From Prorocentrum cordatum (lineage: Eukaryota; Sar; Dinophyceae; Prorocentrales; Prorocentraceae), in the NCBI GenBank assembly GCA_963575745.1, contig CAUYUJ010017849.1, positions 318,926 through 382,925 on the forward strand: a stretch of 64,000 nucleotides of DNA, given 5' to 3'. Of this stretch, positions 54,549-64,000 are shown in pieces. The first letter of the stretch is position 1. Each line of letters opens with the position of its first letter. The notes under the pieces were generated by a model. That model was not told the DNA's origin. It worked only from the letters and a program-made list of their open reading frames with translations, and did not search any database. The position numbers were made by a program, and so were the translations under genes.

Positions 54549-55412
54549 TCATTCAGCGCGCGCCTCTGATCCAGACGCTTCGCCGACGTGCTCCTTGTAG
54601 AGCTTCTCCACCTGCGGTGCGCTAAGTTTGCCATGTAGCTTCTCCTGGGCTTTCGTCATGTAGATCACGCCCATCATCTTCTGGTAGAGGGTGAAGGACA
54701 GGCTCTTGTACTTCTGGTCGAGCGTCTCCCTGTATCGCAATGCCTGCCATGCGACGCCATCCTCGGTATCGATGATCTTGTACTCGTAGCTGAACGTGAG
54801 TAAGTGATGGCGCCACTTCTGCAGCACGGCAGCGTCGTCGTCATTCTGGACCGAGTCGTAGATGGCCTCGATGTATGCAAACTCCATCTCCTCCGGGGTG
54901 ATGCGGTAGACCTTCTCCACCTCGGCCTCCGGGTCAACTCCGTGCTGCGCGGCCACCGCCAGTGGGAATGGAAATGGCGTCGGACCCTTGGAGAAGAAAA
55001 ACTTCTTCAGGTCTTGGATTGCCTTGGACCTGTAGGGCGCGCTCGGGGTCGAGGTGAACAGCAGCGAGTGGTTGAAATAATTCTGCGCGCACTTGTACTC
55101 AGCAGCAGTGGCCGTCGCGGTCTTGTACTTCTCTGCGTCGAAAGGATCTTGAGAGCCGCCTCCACCAGCTCCTTGAGCGATCGCAGGTGCGTCTTCCATA
55201 TCCACCCCCTGGAATACAGGATGCGCCTTGATGACGTTCAGCATCCGTTGGAAGTTGGCCCAGACAGGGGCGTTGATCGTTCTCAGCTTCGCCATATCCT
55301 CCTCTAGTACCTTCGCGGACTGCTGGTCGACGTCCATTGCGTCTGGCTCGTGGTCGCTGGCCTGCGGCGGCGGAGGAGCGCCAGGCCGGGGCCCCTTGGA
55401 CTTGGGAGGCAT
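54549..55412 (-). CDS. Unknown protein, ATG exon next to a spliced-leader relic
   Basis: ATG at 55410-55412, frame open 287 codons to a TGA at 54549-54551. N-terminus: low-complexity basic/Pro (PPKSKGPRPGAPPPPQ) then acidic. The body is mostly helical and unrecognised: LRTINAPVWANFQRMLNVIK, AAEYKCAQNYFNHSLLFTST, YRITPEEMEFAYIEAIYDSV and SLSFTLYQKMMGVIYMTKAQ. No signal peptide or membrane segment, so probably soluble. An SL relic lies about 60 bases upstream, and a TTTCAG at 55464-55469 between relic and ATG could serve as today's trans-splice acceptor, giving a leader of about 50 bases. The stop may be real; alternatively splicing near CAGAG/GCGC (about 54566) could link it to the exons at 52180, 51843, 50104 and 47396. 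The methyltransferase gene upstream on the same strand ends about 320 bases before the relic. Confidence 0.7.
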   Translation of the reverse strand: MPPKSKGPRPGAPPPPQASDHEPDAMDVDQQSAKVLEEDMAKLRTINAPVWANFQRMLNVIKAHPVFQGVDMEDAPAIAQGAGGGGSQDPFDAEKYKTATATAAEYKCAQNYFNHSLLFTSTPSAPYRSKAIQDLKKFFFSKGPTPFPFPLAVAAQHGVDPEAEVEKVYRITPEEMEFAYIEAIYDSVQNDDDAAVLQKWRHHLLTFSYEYKIIDTEDGVAWQALRYRETLDQKYKSLSFTLYQKMMGVIYMTKAQEKLHGKLSAPQVEKLYKEHVGEASGSEARAE

Positions 55413-55472
55413 CCTGGCGACGCGGAGACACGCTAGTGTCGTCAGTGGGGTTGCCCGGCGCCGCTGAAACGC

Positions 55473-55486
55473 GAGCCAAAATGGCT
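55473..55486 (-). other. Spliced-leader relic, perfect 14-base core
   Basis: Minus strand AGCCATTTTGGCTC equals the SL core exactly. The 5' end of the leader (CGTA) appears displaced by a 4-base insertion and the final AAG is changed to GCG. A polypyrimidine tract (about 55495-55515 on the minus strand) lies directly upstream, and the ATG exon at 55412 directly downstream. Confidence 0.75.
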
Positions 55487-55810
55487 TAGTACGAGGAGGG
55501 GGGAGGGAGATGGGAGGGCGATCAGTTCAGACCACGCCCCGCTTCCTTGGATTGGACATGGGCTCGAATCGACAGGGCACCGGACAGCGTGAGACCACCC
55601 CCATAACGTTGAGTGAATATCTGCCCCAACGCCGGCACCGGGGCCCACGGCGTTTGCACCGCATAGCTTGCAGAACGGCACGGCCAAGAATAATGGAACG
55701 AACGCGGGGGAGCGATGACATAACTTTGTTTCCTTGCAGGTTTCAGCAAGACAGGGTCGATAATCATGCATCTCTTAGCGCACATAGCGCTCTCAATCCC
55801 ACAGCACAGC

Positions 55811-56467
55811 TCAGGGCATGGGAAAATCGAATGCGGCCGGGCGCGCCAAGCGCTTCGTAGGCTTAGGCATCCATGGATCGCGGAAGGTCTCTGGCAACCT
55901 ACCCATGGAAATCAGAACGTGCTTGATCACGCGGGCACTTACGTTGATGGACCATGCGTTCCCCAGCATCGACCCGATCATGGGGTCAGAGAGCTTCGAC
56001 ATGTTAAGATCAGCAATGCGAATGCCTTGAAACTTCCCCATCAGACGAATTCCCATTCTGCGCTTCAGGGAGCGCACCCAGAACCCACCGGTGGAGCCTC
56101 TGTTTTTTGTGATACATGGACATACGTTGTGTGTCGCGTAAGGCTTGGAGGAATCGAAATCGATGAATGCCCCACTCTTGCCCGGGAACTTTTCGTGGGA
56201 CGTCTTGAGCCCCATGGCCAGGCGCTTCATGCACTTAACTGTTGACGGAAGTACAGGCCTCCTTGAGGGCTTTTCGGTCCGAATCAGAGCTGAGGCGCTG
56301 AACTTGAGCGGGATCTCCGGGGGGAATGTAAACTTGCGTTTGCAGTGTTTGTGCATCACGCCCACGATGTATAAACGGGAACGACTCTGTGGAAGCCCTT
56401 GGGTTCGCGTATTCAGGACCATGTCATTGATCGCGTACATCGGGTTCCCGTCGTCCTGGGAAGACCG
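55811..56467 (-). CDS. C5 cytosine DNA methyltransferase, C-terminal exon
   Basis: Second half of the methyltransferase domain. After an acceptor-like CTACATAG (AG at 56468-56469) the exon reads DGNPMYAINDMVLNTRTQGL and then PQSRSRLYIVG, the conserved PQxRxR block (motif VIII). Further on GKFQGIRIADL and SMLGNAWSINV match motifs IX and X, the region that completes the cofactor pocket. Between them is a target-recognition segment of about 100 residues (KSGAFIDFDSSKPYATHNVC). Ends at PAAFDFPMP and a stop at 55811. The intron separating it from the catalytic exon is about 170 bases, with a C13 run and C/T-rich 3' part. Confidence 0.8.
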   Translation of the reverse strand, partial: RSSQDDGNPMYAINDMVLNTRTQGLPQSRSRLYIVGVMHKHCKRKFTFPPEIPLKFSASALIRTEKPSRRPVLPSTVKCMKRLAMGLKTSHEKFPGKSGAFIDFDSSKPYATHNVCPCITKNRGSTGGFWVRSLKRRMGIRLMGKFQGIRIADLNMSKLSDPMIGSMLGNAWSINVSARVIKHVLISMGRLPETFRDPWMPKPTKRLARPAAFDFPMP

Positions 56468-56637
56468 AGCTATGTAGACGGGGGGGCGGGGGGATGGGCG
56501 GGGGGGCGGAGGGGCGCCGGGGATGGATGGCACGGGGTTGGAAGCGTTAAACGGTTCAAGAAGTTAAGATGGAGGGGCGGGGGGGGGGGGGGGCGATTTA
56601 AAACTAATAGGGCACAAGCACGTGTAAATTCACGCCT

Positions 56638-57282
56638 CAGCGCGTCCTGCTTCATGGAGGACAGCCGCTGAATCATCAGTTTGTACAGGGGGTTGAACTT
56701 AGAATTGTATTTAACAGCTGGGACATTCTCCAGGACAAAACTCTTCGGCTTGACAGCCTCAATTGTCTTGACCACTGATATGCCAACCCCCCCACGGGGG
56801 TCGTCAATCCCCAACTGAAGGCCACTCACACTGAATGGCTGGCATGGCCAGCCAGCCGTGTATATATCGGGAACCTGGCCGTGCTCGATCAGCTTGCGTG
56901 CGAGAAGGTCGTGGTCTCGCGTCTCCATGTCAGTGTAAACGAAGCGATGCTGAAAATTCGATGTCAAATAAGTTCGCACGTTTTTATCTATGTCAGAAGC
57001 AAACCCCTCCTTGACAGTCATTGCACCATCAAGCCCGAGCGCACGCAGCGAGAGAATTCCAGCATCAAAGCCCGTGCAATCCCCACTGACATGGACGTCG
57101 CCAGAAAGCATTGTCTGTAGGAATAGGTTGAAAGAAAACACGTGGCGCCTTGAGCCTGGCAGCAGCGCCCCAAGCCGTGCCATGCGTATCGAAGACGCGG
57201 CAATTCTACCAAGTCCAAATACCTTAACAGCAACCCCCAACGTCTTTTCGCAATTATCTTCCGCGTAGTTTTCGGGGCCGAC
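56638..57282 (-). CDS. C5 cytosine DNA methyltransferase, catalytic exon
   Basis: Transfers methyl from S-adenosylmethionine to cytosine C5 in DNA. Minus-strand motifs in order: SGDCTGFDAGILSLRALG (motif I, cofactor binding), EGFASDIDKN (motif II), YTAGWPCQPFSVSGLQLGID (motif IV; the catalytic Cys codon is near 56844) and SFVLENVPAV (motif VI, Glu-Asn-Val). The donor lies near residue LRR (about 56638). The 5' boundary is uncertain: sequence is coherent from AEDNCEKTLGVAVKVFG (about 57260), and upstream it enters the palindrome/G-run block at 57284-57502. Both catalytic motifs are intact. In dinoflagellates such enzymes occur as host genes and also inside retrotransposons; no RT or integrase was seen attached here. 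Confidence 0.85.
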
Positions 57283-57283
57283 T

Positions 57284-57502
57284 GATTTACCAGCGCATCG
57301 CTGGCGACGTCGTGGCAAATCACTCAGGGGCGCCCCCGAGTGATTTAAGGGGGGGGGGGGGGGGGCGGGGGGTTGGCCACGTTCATCCAAACCGTTTCAA
57401 AATTAGGACACCTTCAGGGGCCCGCGCCAATCACCCAGCCCCCCCCCCTCAAATCACTCAGGGGCGCCCCCGAGTGATTTACCAGTGCGTCGCCAGCGAC
57501 GC
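57284..57502. repeat. Two identical 30-bp near-palindromes with direct-repeat shoulders and a G-run
   Basis: 57317-57346 and 57451-57480 are the same 30 bases: ATCACTCAGGGGCGCCCC at the left, CGAGTGATTT at the right, self-complementary but for one pair. A shoulder TGATTTACCAGCGCATCGCT occurs before the first (57284) and, as TGATTTACCAGTGCGTCGCC, after the second (57475). A G-run (57350-57371) and a C-run lie between them. Confidence 0.85.
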
Positions 57503-58120
57503 GCCCGTACAACACCCCCCCCCTGGAAATCAGCCGAAAGATAATGACAAAAAAACGCCGCCGCCATCTAAAGCACAATTGAAAAATCACACGGTCCCTT
57601 CATAGGATGTATCCGCCCCCTCGCCCACCACGTCTTATTACTCTCACAAGGTCTCGAGAGATGATGCAATGCAGCGCGTCATAGACCCCCCTTATAGCAT
57701 CCTTGCAATGATGAAACATGCTGACATGCACAGTTATCCACGCGCATCTTGTGTGTAAATGCAACCCTTACCATACATATTAGTATGTTTGTTTTTAGTG
57801 GTTCTATGACCTACAAGTATGCAGGGGCGTTGGCACGTTGGTGGTACTTCATACGTGACCATGGTTGCCAGACTGACACGGTTGTCGTCATTCGAACCAT
57901 TGTTGATAGTTGTCTTCATTCAGATATTGCATGAAATTGCATATTGCACGTGCCCAGATTGTACCCCCCCGCGCCCCCGCCCCGTCGACGACGTCCGTCC
58001 CGGATGGGAAGGGGGCGCAGGGCGCGAGCCGAAGGGGGAGGGGGGGGGGGGGGCGGCGCCCGGCCGCAGGCGGGGCGAAAGATCGAGCGCGCCGACCCGA
58101 GAGAGTCCGGCCAGGCCCCG

Positions 58121-58126
<6 letters not shown>
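57503..58126. other. No gene recognised
   Basis: Unique-looking sequence including AT-richer DNA around 57740-57940 and a G-run at 58040-58054. No supported frame. It would be intronic if 59372-59866 belongs to the methyltransferase gene. Confidence 0.4.
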
Positions 58127-58606
<480 letters not shown>

Positions 58607-58845
58607 TGGACTCCCAGGAGGAAAGGTGGGGGGGCGGGGGGGGCAGGGGGAAGGGAAGGGAGGAGGGAAGGAAATATGCGCGAAGACAAAGAAATAGCAA
58701 GTCTTGACACGAAGGAGTGGAAGAAGAGCGGAGGGGGGCAAGGGGAAGGCAGGAGGGCCAACGTCGTGGTGTTTGGGAACGGGGCGGAGGAAGGGGGAGG
58801 CATCTTCCCTCCGATACGATATGTTTATTATATATTTCTCTGTGT

Positions 58846-58911
<66 letters not shown>

Positions 58912-59371
58912 CCTCTCTCTCTCCCGCCTTCAGTCTGCCCTCTCGGCCCTCATTCCCTCCTCAACTGCTCCGCTTCCGCCGTCCATCCTCCGCCCTCTCC
59001 TACGTGCGCCCTCTCTCCCTCCCTCGTTTTTTTTTTTGTTTTGTTATCTCTCTCTCTCTCGCTTTATCCCGAGTGAAATTCTCTGAAACTCCGCGTTCCT
59101 CGTGCATCCTATATCACGCTCGCCCCCTTGTGTTATCGCTCTCGTCATTCTTACAGCCGCCCCGCGTCTCAAATCCAAATTGTCGACGCAACGTGGTTGC
59201 GGCGCGGCTGTAGCCAACCCGCCACAGCACCAGGCCGATCTCACTGACTGGAAAATAAATATCAAGAGGAGCAGGGCGAGAGGGATGAGCTCGAGGACAT
59301 GCCCCAGCCACAACTGGCAGATAACTTGGAGGAGGGAAGACGAGAAGGGAGAGAAATGGCGGTCATATTTA

Positions 59372-59866
59372 TTAGAAGAATCTGGGCTGGGCGTCGGTCC
59401 ACTCATCAGGCGGCGGCAGCGTATCTGGCACGTCAATGAAAGAATCCGCGCATTCAAAATCCCGGCGAACTTGGGTTGGCGGAAGATCTGGTAAAGGAAT
59501 AGCTGCTGGTCCAGTGGCTCTGTCATCAGGCGAGTCTTCCGCTGGTGGCGATGACTTTATCGACTCCGGTGCCTCGTTCACTGCCTCGCCAGGCTCTTCG
59601 AGTTTGCGTTTCTTGTCGGCGGGCTCATCCAGGGGCTCTGATGGGGCGGCGGCCCCTGCGGGCTCCAACGACGGGGCAAAACTCCCGGCGTTGTCAACCA
59701 AGGTCTGTGTGGCGTCGGTCTCGAGAACAGAGATCCTCAGGGTGCCTCGAAGTTCAAGCCCAGAATGTTTCGCCAAAGGTGAATTGTGAGGCACACTCAA
59801 CATCAATGCCAAATCCATCCTAAAGCGCAGTGCGAGCTGAACGCACTTAGGAAGCTTGGACCACAA
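59372..59866 (-). CDS. Exon with nuclear-signal-like motif, possibly methyltransferase N-terminal part
   Basis: Minus-strand frame of 164 codons without a convincing ATG at its start (a stop lies just upstream in frame), so an internal exon. First part: KCVQLALRFRMDLALMLSVP and SGLELRGTLRISVLETDATQ, compact and protein-like. Then a disordered acidic/Pro/Ala region with PADKKRKLEEPGE, a classical basic nuclear-localisation-like cluster, and QVRRDFECADSFIDVPDTLP at the end. It lies 2.1 kb upstream of the methyltransferase catalytic exon on the same strand. Membership of the same gene is inference. Confidence 0.5.
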   Translation of the reverse strand: MWSKLPKCVQLALRFRMDLALMLSVPHNSPLAKHSGLELRGTLRISVLETDATQTLVDNAGSFAPSLEPAGAAAPSEPLDEPADKKRKLEEPGEAVNEAPESIKSSPPAEDSPDDRATGPAAIPLPDLPPTQVRRDFECADSFIDVPDTLPPPDEWTDAQPRFF

Positions 59867-60507
59867 CGTTTATCTACGATGGCATACAACGCAGTACAAC
59901 AACACTGGTAAGCACGCCCCCATCTTGCCCGGTCGACCAACTCCTAAAGGGGGTCCAACAAGGAAGGTTCCAAGAATTCGATTTGGGGGGGGTCGTGTTG
60001 GAGTCAGGGCGTGTATCTTATGGGCCGGGGCCACGTTCGCGAGTTGCGTCGGGCCCCCGGGGCCCCTACGGGGGGTGGCGGGCCCGCCGAGATATCTCGC
60101 GCGGGAAGGGCTTCGGATCGGAGCAGGATTGTCCATCTGGGGAAGGCCCAATAAACCAGCCGAGGAAATCATCCGAGGAAGGCCCGAGAAAGGCATGACA
60201 TGGCTCATGACGGCGTCTCAGGGCCCCAAGGAATTTCAAAGAGGACGCAAATTTCTGAAACACATTTCAGAACTTGGAAGCTGTCTTGGTTGCCCTGGAT
60301 CCTGGCGAGACGACCGCCCCCCACCCCACAGCCACGGAGGAAGGGGGATCGGGGGGGAAGGCGAGGGGGGGGAGGAACCACCTGCCCAGGGCCGCATCAG
60401 CACGCACAAAAACAAACGCTGGCGTTATCGTTATCTGTTTATCTTTGGTGTTGTTGTGGTTGTCATTGTCGTTGCTTGTGTGCTTTTGTTGTTTGTGGTT
60501 TCTTTTG

Positions 60508-60544
<37 letters not shown>

Positions 60545-60961
60545 CCCCCCCTCTCTATTGATCGCCCATCCCTCTACCCCTCCGCGAGCCTGAGACACAT
60601 GCCAAAAGAAACGCAAGAGTGGCAATGGTTCGCCTCGAAATGCAAGGCGGCGCAGCATTTTGGCCACTCCACCGCGCCTGGGTTGCGGGGTAGAGACCTC
60701 AGGGGTCTTTGTGAGAATTCCCCAGAAGCAGGTAGGAGGCCTTATTGATGGGACCACTCTGGAACCCCTTTGGAGGGCTTCTGTTGGCCATTTAACCTTA
60801 TGAAAGGGGGGCCTCATTTAAATGTAAATGTATGTTGGATGTGTTGAGGTTCTCTTGGAACCACTTTGGGGCCCCCTTTGGAGATCCTTTTGGGGCTGCT
60901 TGGGGCCTCTTTTGGAGATCCTTTTGGGGCTGACTGGCAAGCATGCGCTGGGTCAACTCAG

Positions 60962-61270
60962 TCAGTCAGCCTTCGCACAAGCATTGCGACCATAACAAAG
61001 TTTGCAAGCCCTGATCACATCTACAGTGGGCGACCTGCACAGCGCCGGACACATTTTGTCCGAATGATATACCTCGCTGCGCCGTGCCAAATGCACGGGC
61101 AGGGCCAGCCTGGCCCCCGCGGGGGCAGAAGGAATAGGCGGTTCTGGTGCAACAGTAGGAGAAGCAGGCGGAACCGCGGCAGATTTGGCACATACACAGC
61201 GCCCTATCAACATTCCCACTGCAAGTCCGACAAACATCCCGCATGCGAGCAGGACGGCCCCACTCATCAT
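60962..61270 (-). CDS. Small membrane-anchored Cys protein, 102 residues
   Basis: ATG at 61268-61270, TGA at 60962-60964. The N-terminus is a clear hydrophobic membrane segment with Gly-rich face (MSGAVLLACGMFVGLAVGML), followed by a Pro/Ala linker (PPASPTVAPEPPIPSAPAGA) and a C-terminal module VYHSDKMCPAL...RACKLCYG, i.e. H-x4-C...C-x2-C, a likely metal site. Single anchor, so probably a tail exposed on one side of a membrane. I recall similar HxxxxC...CxxC tails in small dinoflagellate proteins linked to retroelements, but cannot verify this. The frame is also open upstream without another ATG. A possible degraded SL lies about 217 bases upstream (61487-61509). Confidence 0.5.
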   Translation of the reverse strand: MMSGAVLLACGMFVGLAVGMLIGRCVCAKSAAVPPASPTVAPEPPIPSAPAGARLALPVHLARRSEVYHSDKMCPALCRSPTVDVIRACKLCYGRNACAKAD

Positions 61271-61486
61271 CAGGACAGCCAATTGTTGAATATAAAAGAG
61301 AAGATGGATACATAAACGCGCAAATTCAGAGATCCGCGAATGCGCAGTTCGGAGAGACCCCCACCCACCACCTTGCGTCGCGCCTGAGAGGGGGCCCGGG
61401 ACCGGGGGGAATTACGACGAGTGCGGATTTCCCAAATTACACGTTTATGTAAAAGATGTAGTCTACTTGGTGGCGCAGGTTTCCGA

Positions 61487-61509
61487 CTTGAGCCATTGTG
61501 GCAAGACGG
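61487..61509 (-). other. Possible degraded spliced-leader relic
   Basis: Minus strand: CCGT, three different bases, GCCA, four bases, GGCTCAAG. The 5' CCGT, the GCCA, the 4-base spacing and the 3' GGCTCAAG all fit the SL, but there is a 2-base insertion and three substitutions. No polypyrimidine tract precedes it, unlike the three better relics. Confidence 0.35.
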
Positions 61510-62146
61510 CCAGACCCCAGTGGACCACCTTTCTGGGGCCTTTGTTTCCTGCGTGAGCGTTCTGTCCAGAAAGGCGAATCGAGTTGTGACGACGAGGGTT
61601 TAATCTATATTCGTTGCATGTCTCCCCTCATCTCTCCACCTCCTGCTGCCCCTCCCCCCTCCTCCTCGCCCCACATAGCTTTCCACGTAGCCTGCGCTGC
61701 GCTGCGTGGATCTCGCGCCAGCCCCGTGGAAATCGGGGTTGCCGATGGCAGACGTTCGTTGCAGAAGAGCCAATCCCTTCCACTATCGCACGGCCCCCGA
61801 AGGGGCGGGGGGGGGGGAGAGATACATATGCAAGAGCGATGCGGGGTCGGAAGAAAAATTGGCGGCTGAACGGCGAGCGAGCGGTTGCGGGGAGGAAGGG
61901 CCAGGGCGGGGACAGCAAAAAAAGGTTGGAGAAACAGTCGGGCCCCCCCGTGTTTTCACTCGCAGACAGTGGAGGCCACCATCATGACCAGTCAACGCAT
62001 TGGGTCTGTAGGTTCAAACAGCACTATGGCCCTCTGGCCTCGCTTCGCGCCGTACCCCCGGCGCCAAGCAGCCCCCGTGCATCAAAGCCCGCGGTTACAC
62101 CGCCGCACATCTAGCGTTGCTAGATACACCAAGCTGTCTGACAAGG
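61510..62146. other. No gene recognised
   Basis: G-runs at 61804-61818 and unique-looking GC-rich DNA. Frames on both strands lack domains. Confidence 0.4.
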
Positions 62147-63480
62147 TCAGCTTGTGCTTGATGGGGCGGAGGTCCTCGCATCCCGGGCCCGACCCTTCGG
62201 AAGGAATCCCTGGGAGTTCGCTCGACGATGGCCCCTGGGGGCCCGAAGCGGCCCCTGAGCCGCCGGAAATGGGGCGTGATTGTTGGCCAGCTTTGTCGAG
62301 TAGCCCGAGGTTTGGGTGTCCATCTTCAAACGAAGATCGACCCTCCGACTTCCTGGACGGGAAGGTGGTGCTCGTCGTCCCGTCGTCGTCGACAGTTCGG
62401 CCCTGGTGTCCATGGAATCGCTCTGCTCCTTGGCTGTAACTAATAACATAAGCTCAGATTCGTTCTTGGAAGCCTTGCGTTTCATGCCAATCCGAATTGC
62501 ATCAGCCCGATCATCTATCAAAGACCACTTCACACCTGGGAGCCCGCGAACGGCGAGCTTGAGGATCTCATAAATCTCACCGTGCTTAGCCCGGAAGTCC
62601 GCCGATGCCCACACTTGTTTTTTCTTATCCAGGACGCGATTGTACGAAAGTGAAGGGCCTTCGCGCCCACCCGATAACAAGTGCTTCAGCGTGCAGACAG
62701 TGCCACCCACAAGCAGACATGCCCATAAAGATTTCCGATTGGGAGTATCCACTTTGTCTACCACGAAAATAGTTGCCCGATGCCGCTCAAACACACGATT
62801 GAACTTGAAGTTCTGAAGAGTACGCGCCAAGATATGGACAGAAATCGTCAATTCACAATCGAAGAACACGTGGGAACCCTCTGGCAATCGGAAGGACATC
62901 GGCGGTCGCAAAGCACGGTCCATAGTGGCCTTATCTTTGTCGTATTTCTCTCTGTTTTTCTTGTTCTGTATGAAGTCACTCCTTACTCTCGCTCGCACCT
63001 CTGGCGTTATTTCGTCTGGGAGTAAATGTTTTCGCCGAACAGCCTCAGCCATATTTCCCAAACGTTTCTTGTTGTTGAACTGGACCTCCTTCGCATGTTT
63101 TTCCCCGAACGTGTGACTCGCCAAACGACTGGCCTTCCTAGCAATACTACTAGACCCCGTGGGACCGCCAGAGCTCGATGAGGCTTCCATCGCTTTGGCC
63201 ACATTCTCCCTCCGACGCTTAATCCAAGCAAGTTCTGTGCTTTCAATTTTGTGCTTCTTGGGAACTCCAGTATCTATTCGGGGCTGTCTGTCTCCAACAT
63301 TACTTCTAGCTGAATTATAAACCTGGGACCACTCAAGTTGCGCACCTTTGATAATGCTTTCTGTGTGAGCAGGGTCAATTCCACTAATCAGCTGAATCTC
63401 ATCGTTGAGGGCGGACTCCGATAAATTGCGATTCTCCCCCGTCGTCTCCTTCCACGCAGAGAATAAGTGCTCCACGCCAG
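62147..63480 (-). CDS. Large exon, unknown protein, upstream of the methyltransferase
   Basis: Minus-strand frame open about 442 codons. The apparent start is not an ATG (GTG at 63473-63475) and the reading extends upstream to an acceptor-like CCCCAG near 63495 (GYGFATAGVEHLFSAWKETT), so this is an internal exon with its 5' partners near or beyond the right edge. Basic first half (KRRRENVAKAMEASSSS, EKHAKEVQFNNKKRLGNMAE, VRSDFIQNKKNREKYDKDKA) and a compact second half (FFDCELTISVHILARTLQNF, KFNRVFERHRATIFVVDKVD, LKLAVRGLPGVKWSLIDDRA, LMLLVTAKEQSDSMDTR). After about 62400 the sequence becomes low-complexity and is probably intron. No family recognised. Confidence 0.6.
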
Positions 63481-63495
63481 CGGTGGCGAATCCAT

Positions 63496-64000
63496 AACCT
63501 GGGGTTCCCCCATTCGCATGCGCCCCCCTTCCTCATTCTCCTTCTTCTCCTCCTCCTCGCCTCCGTGGGGCCTCCTCTTCCTTCTCCAAATTCCCTCCAT
63601 CCTCTGACCACATCCTCATGTTTTTTATGCTTCTACCGCCTCCCCTCCATCATCACCCCCCCCCCCCTCCCGGCACGTGCCCAGGGCTCGGGTTCATGTG
63701 AAGGCCGGGCGACCAACGTATCTCATCAAGACACTTCTCACTGCGTCAACGGGGCGGGCATTTGATGATCTCAGCCGCCGCGCCCTGGCGCGAACTGGAT
63801 TCAGGTCGAAGTTCAAATCTTCGCAAACTTACACAACGTTTTCGGACGCCCTGGGGTTCGGACAGGTTCCCCAAGAAACCAAAGGGCCCCATAATGGGCC
63901 GCGAGGAACCCGAGAAACATTCGCAGGGCCCGAGAGGCCTCAAAGACCGTCCAGGCACTTTCCAAGACGCCCCATACGGCTTCAAGATGGCTCGGGGGGC
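63496..64000. other. No gene recognised; CCT tract and CCAAGA-like end
   Basis: Polypyrimidine sequence at 63525-63600 and a C-run at 63657-63668, unique DNA to 63840, then the start of a CCCAAGA-type block (63858-64000) that continues past the edge. Confidence 0.45.

Noticed and set aside
59044-59526. 160-codon minus-strand ORF with a hydrophobic stretch
   Set aside because: Overlaps the better-supported exon 59372-59866 in another frame and otherwise lacks protein texture.

Overview
The window reads as nuclear DNA of a dinoflagellate (species not determinable by eye; a large, repeat-swollen genome such as a Prorocentrum or relative would fit). The evidence is direct. Relics of the dinoflagellate spliced leader (SL) lie at 19920-19940 (minus), 26551-26569 (plus) and 55473-55486 (minus). 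Coding segments are separated by long simple-sequence tracts. Most of the DNA is satellite or retroelement, and real genes are sparse and run in one direction over long distances.

Layout. 1-8.2 kb: three copies of a dispersed repeat built from a quasi-tandem CCAAGA-type short motif, plus a HEAT-repeat protein gene (minus, about 3.0-4.4 kb). 8.2-12.5 kb: an apparently intact two-ORF LINE-like retrotransposon (minus; endonuclease, reverse transcriptase, C-terminal Cys/His motif). 12.5-14.1 kb: GGA microsatellites and a 78-bp minisatellite. 14.3-19.9 kb: a second, broken non-LTR element (minus; zinc finger, coiled coil, endonuclease, RT with YVDD, RNase H) whose 5' end is an almost perfect SL. 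20.2-24.9 kb: two decayed genes of unknown family, with in-frame stops and frameshifts. 25.3-32.2 kb: a small Cys-rich ORF, large CCT tracts, then a third element (plus) with the same domain order as the second, again starting at an SL relic. 32-45.9 kb: almost no genes; several satellites (88 bp, about 150 bp, about 30 bp, about 345 bp), reverse-oriented copies of the CCAAGA family, and a 100-N assembly gap (40898-40997).

45.9-63.5 kb is the gene-bearing part, all on the minus strand. I read it as at least two head-to-tail genes. The upstream one, running from the right edge to 55811, includes a C5 cytosine DNA methyltransferase split by a short C-rich intron; two further minus-strand exons upstream (62-63.5 kb and 59.4-59.9 kb, the latter with a KKRK-type nuclear signal) may be its N-terminal part. 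About 320 bp after its stop codon comes an SL relic and then a second gene of unknown family. Its ATG exon is 54549-55412, and candidate downstream exons at 52.1, 51.8, 49.5-50.1 and 45.9-47.4 kb would end in an acidic tract followed by a Lys/Ala-rich, histone-H1-like tail. The would-be introns are filled with satellites. A small membrane-anchored Cys protein (60962-61270) lies on the same strand.

The most interesting observations are the SL relics sitting directly behind polypyrimidine tracts at the 5' ends of two related retroelements and one gene; the methyltransferase next to an unrecognised multi-exon gene; and the twin 30-bp palindromes bordering the methyltransferase exon. Exon joins and gene models are inferences from reading frames and AG boundaries and need transcript data.
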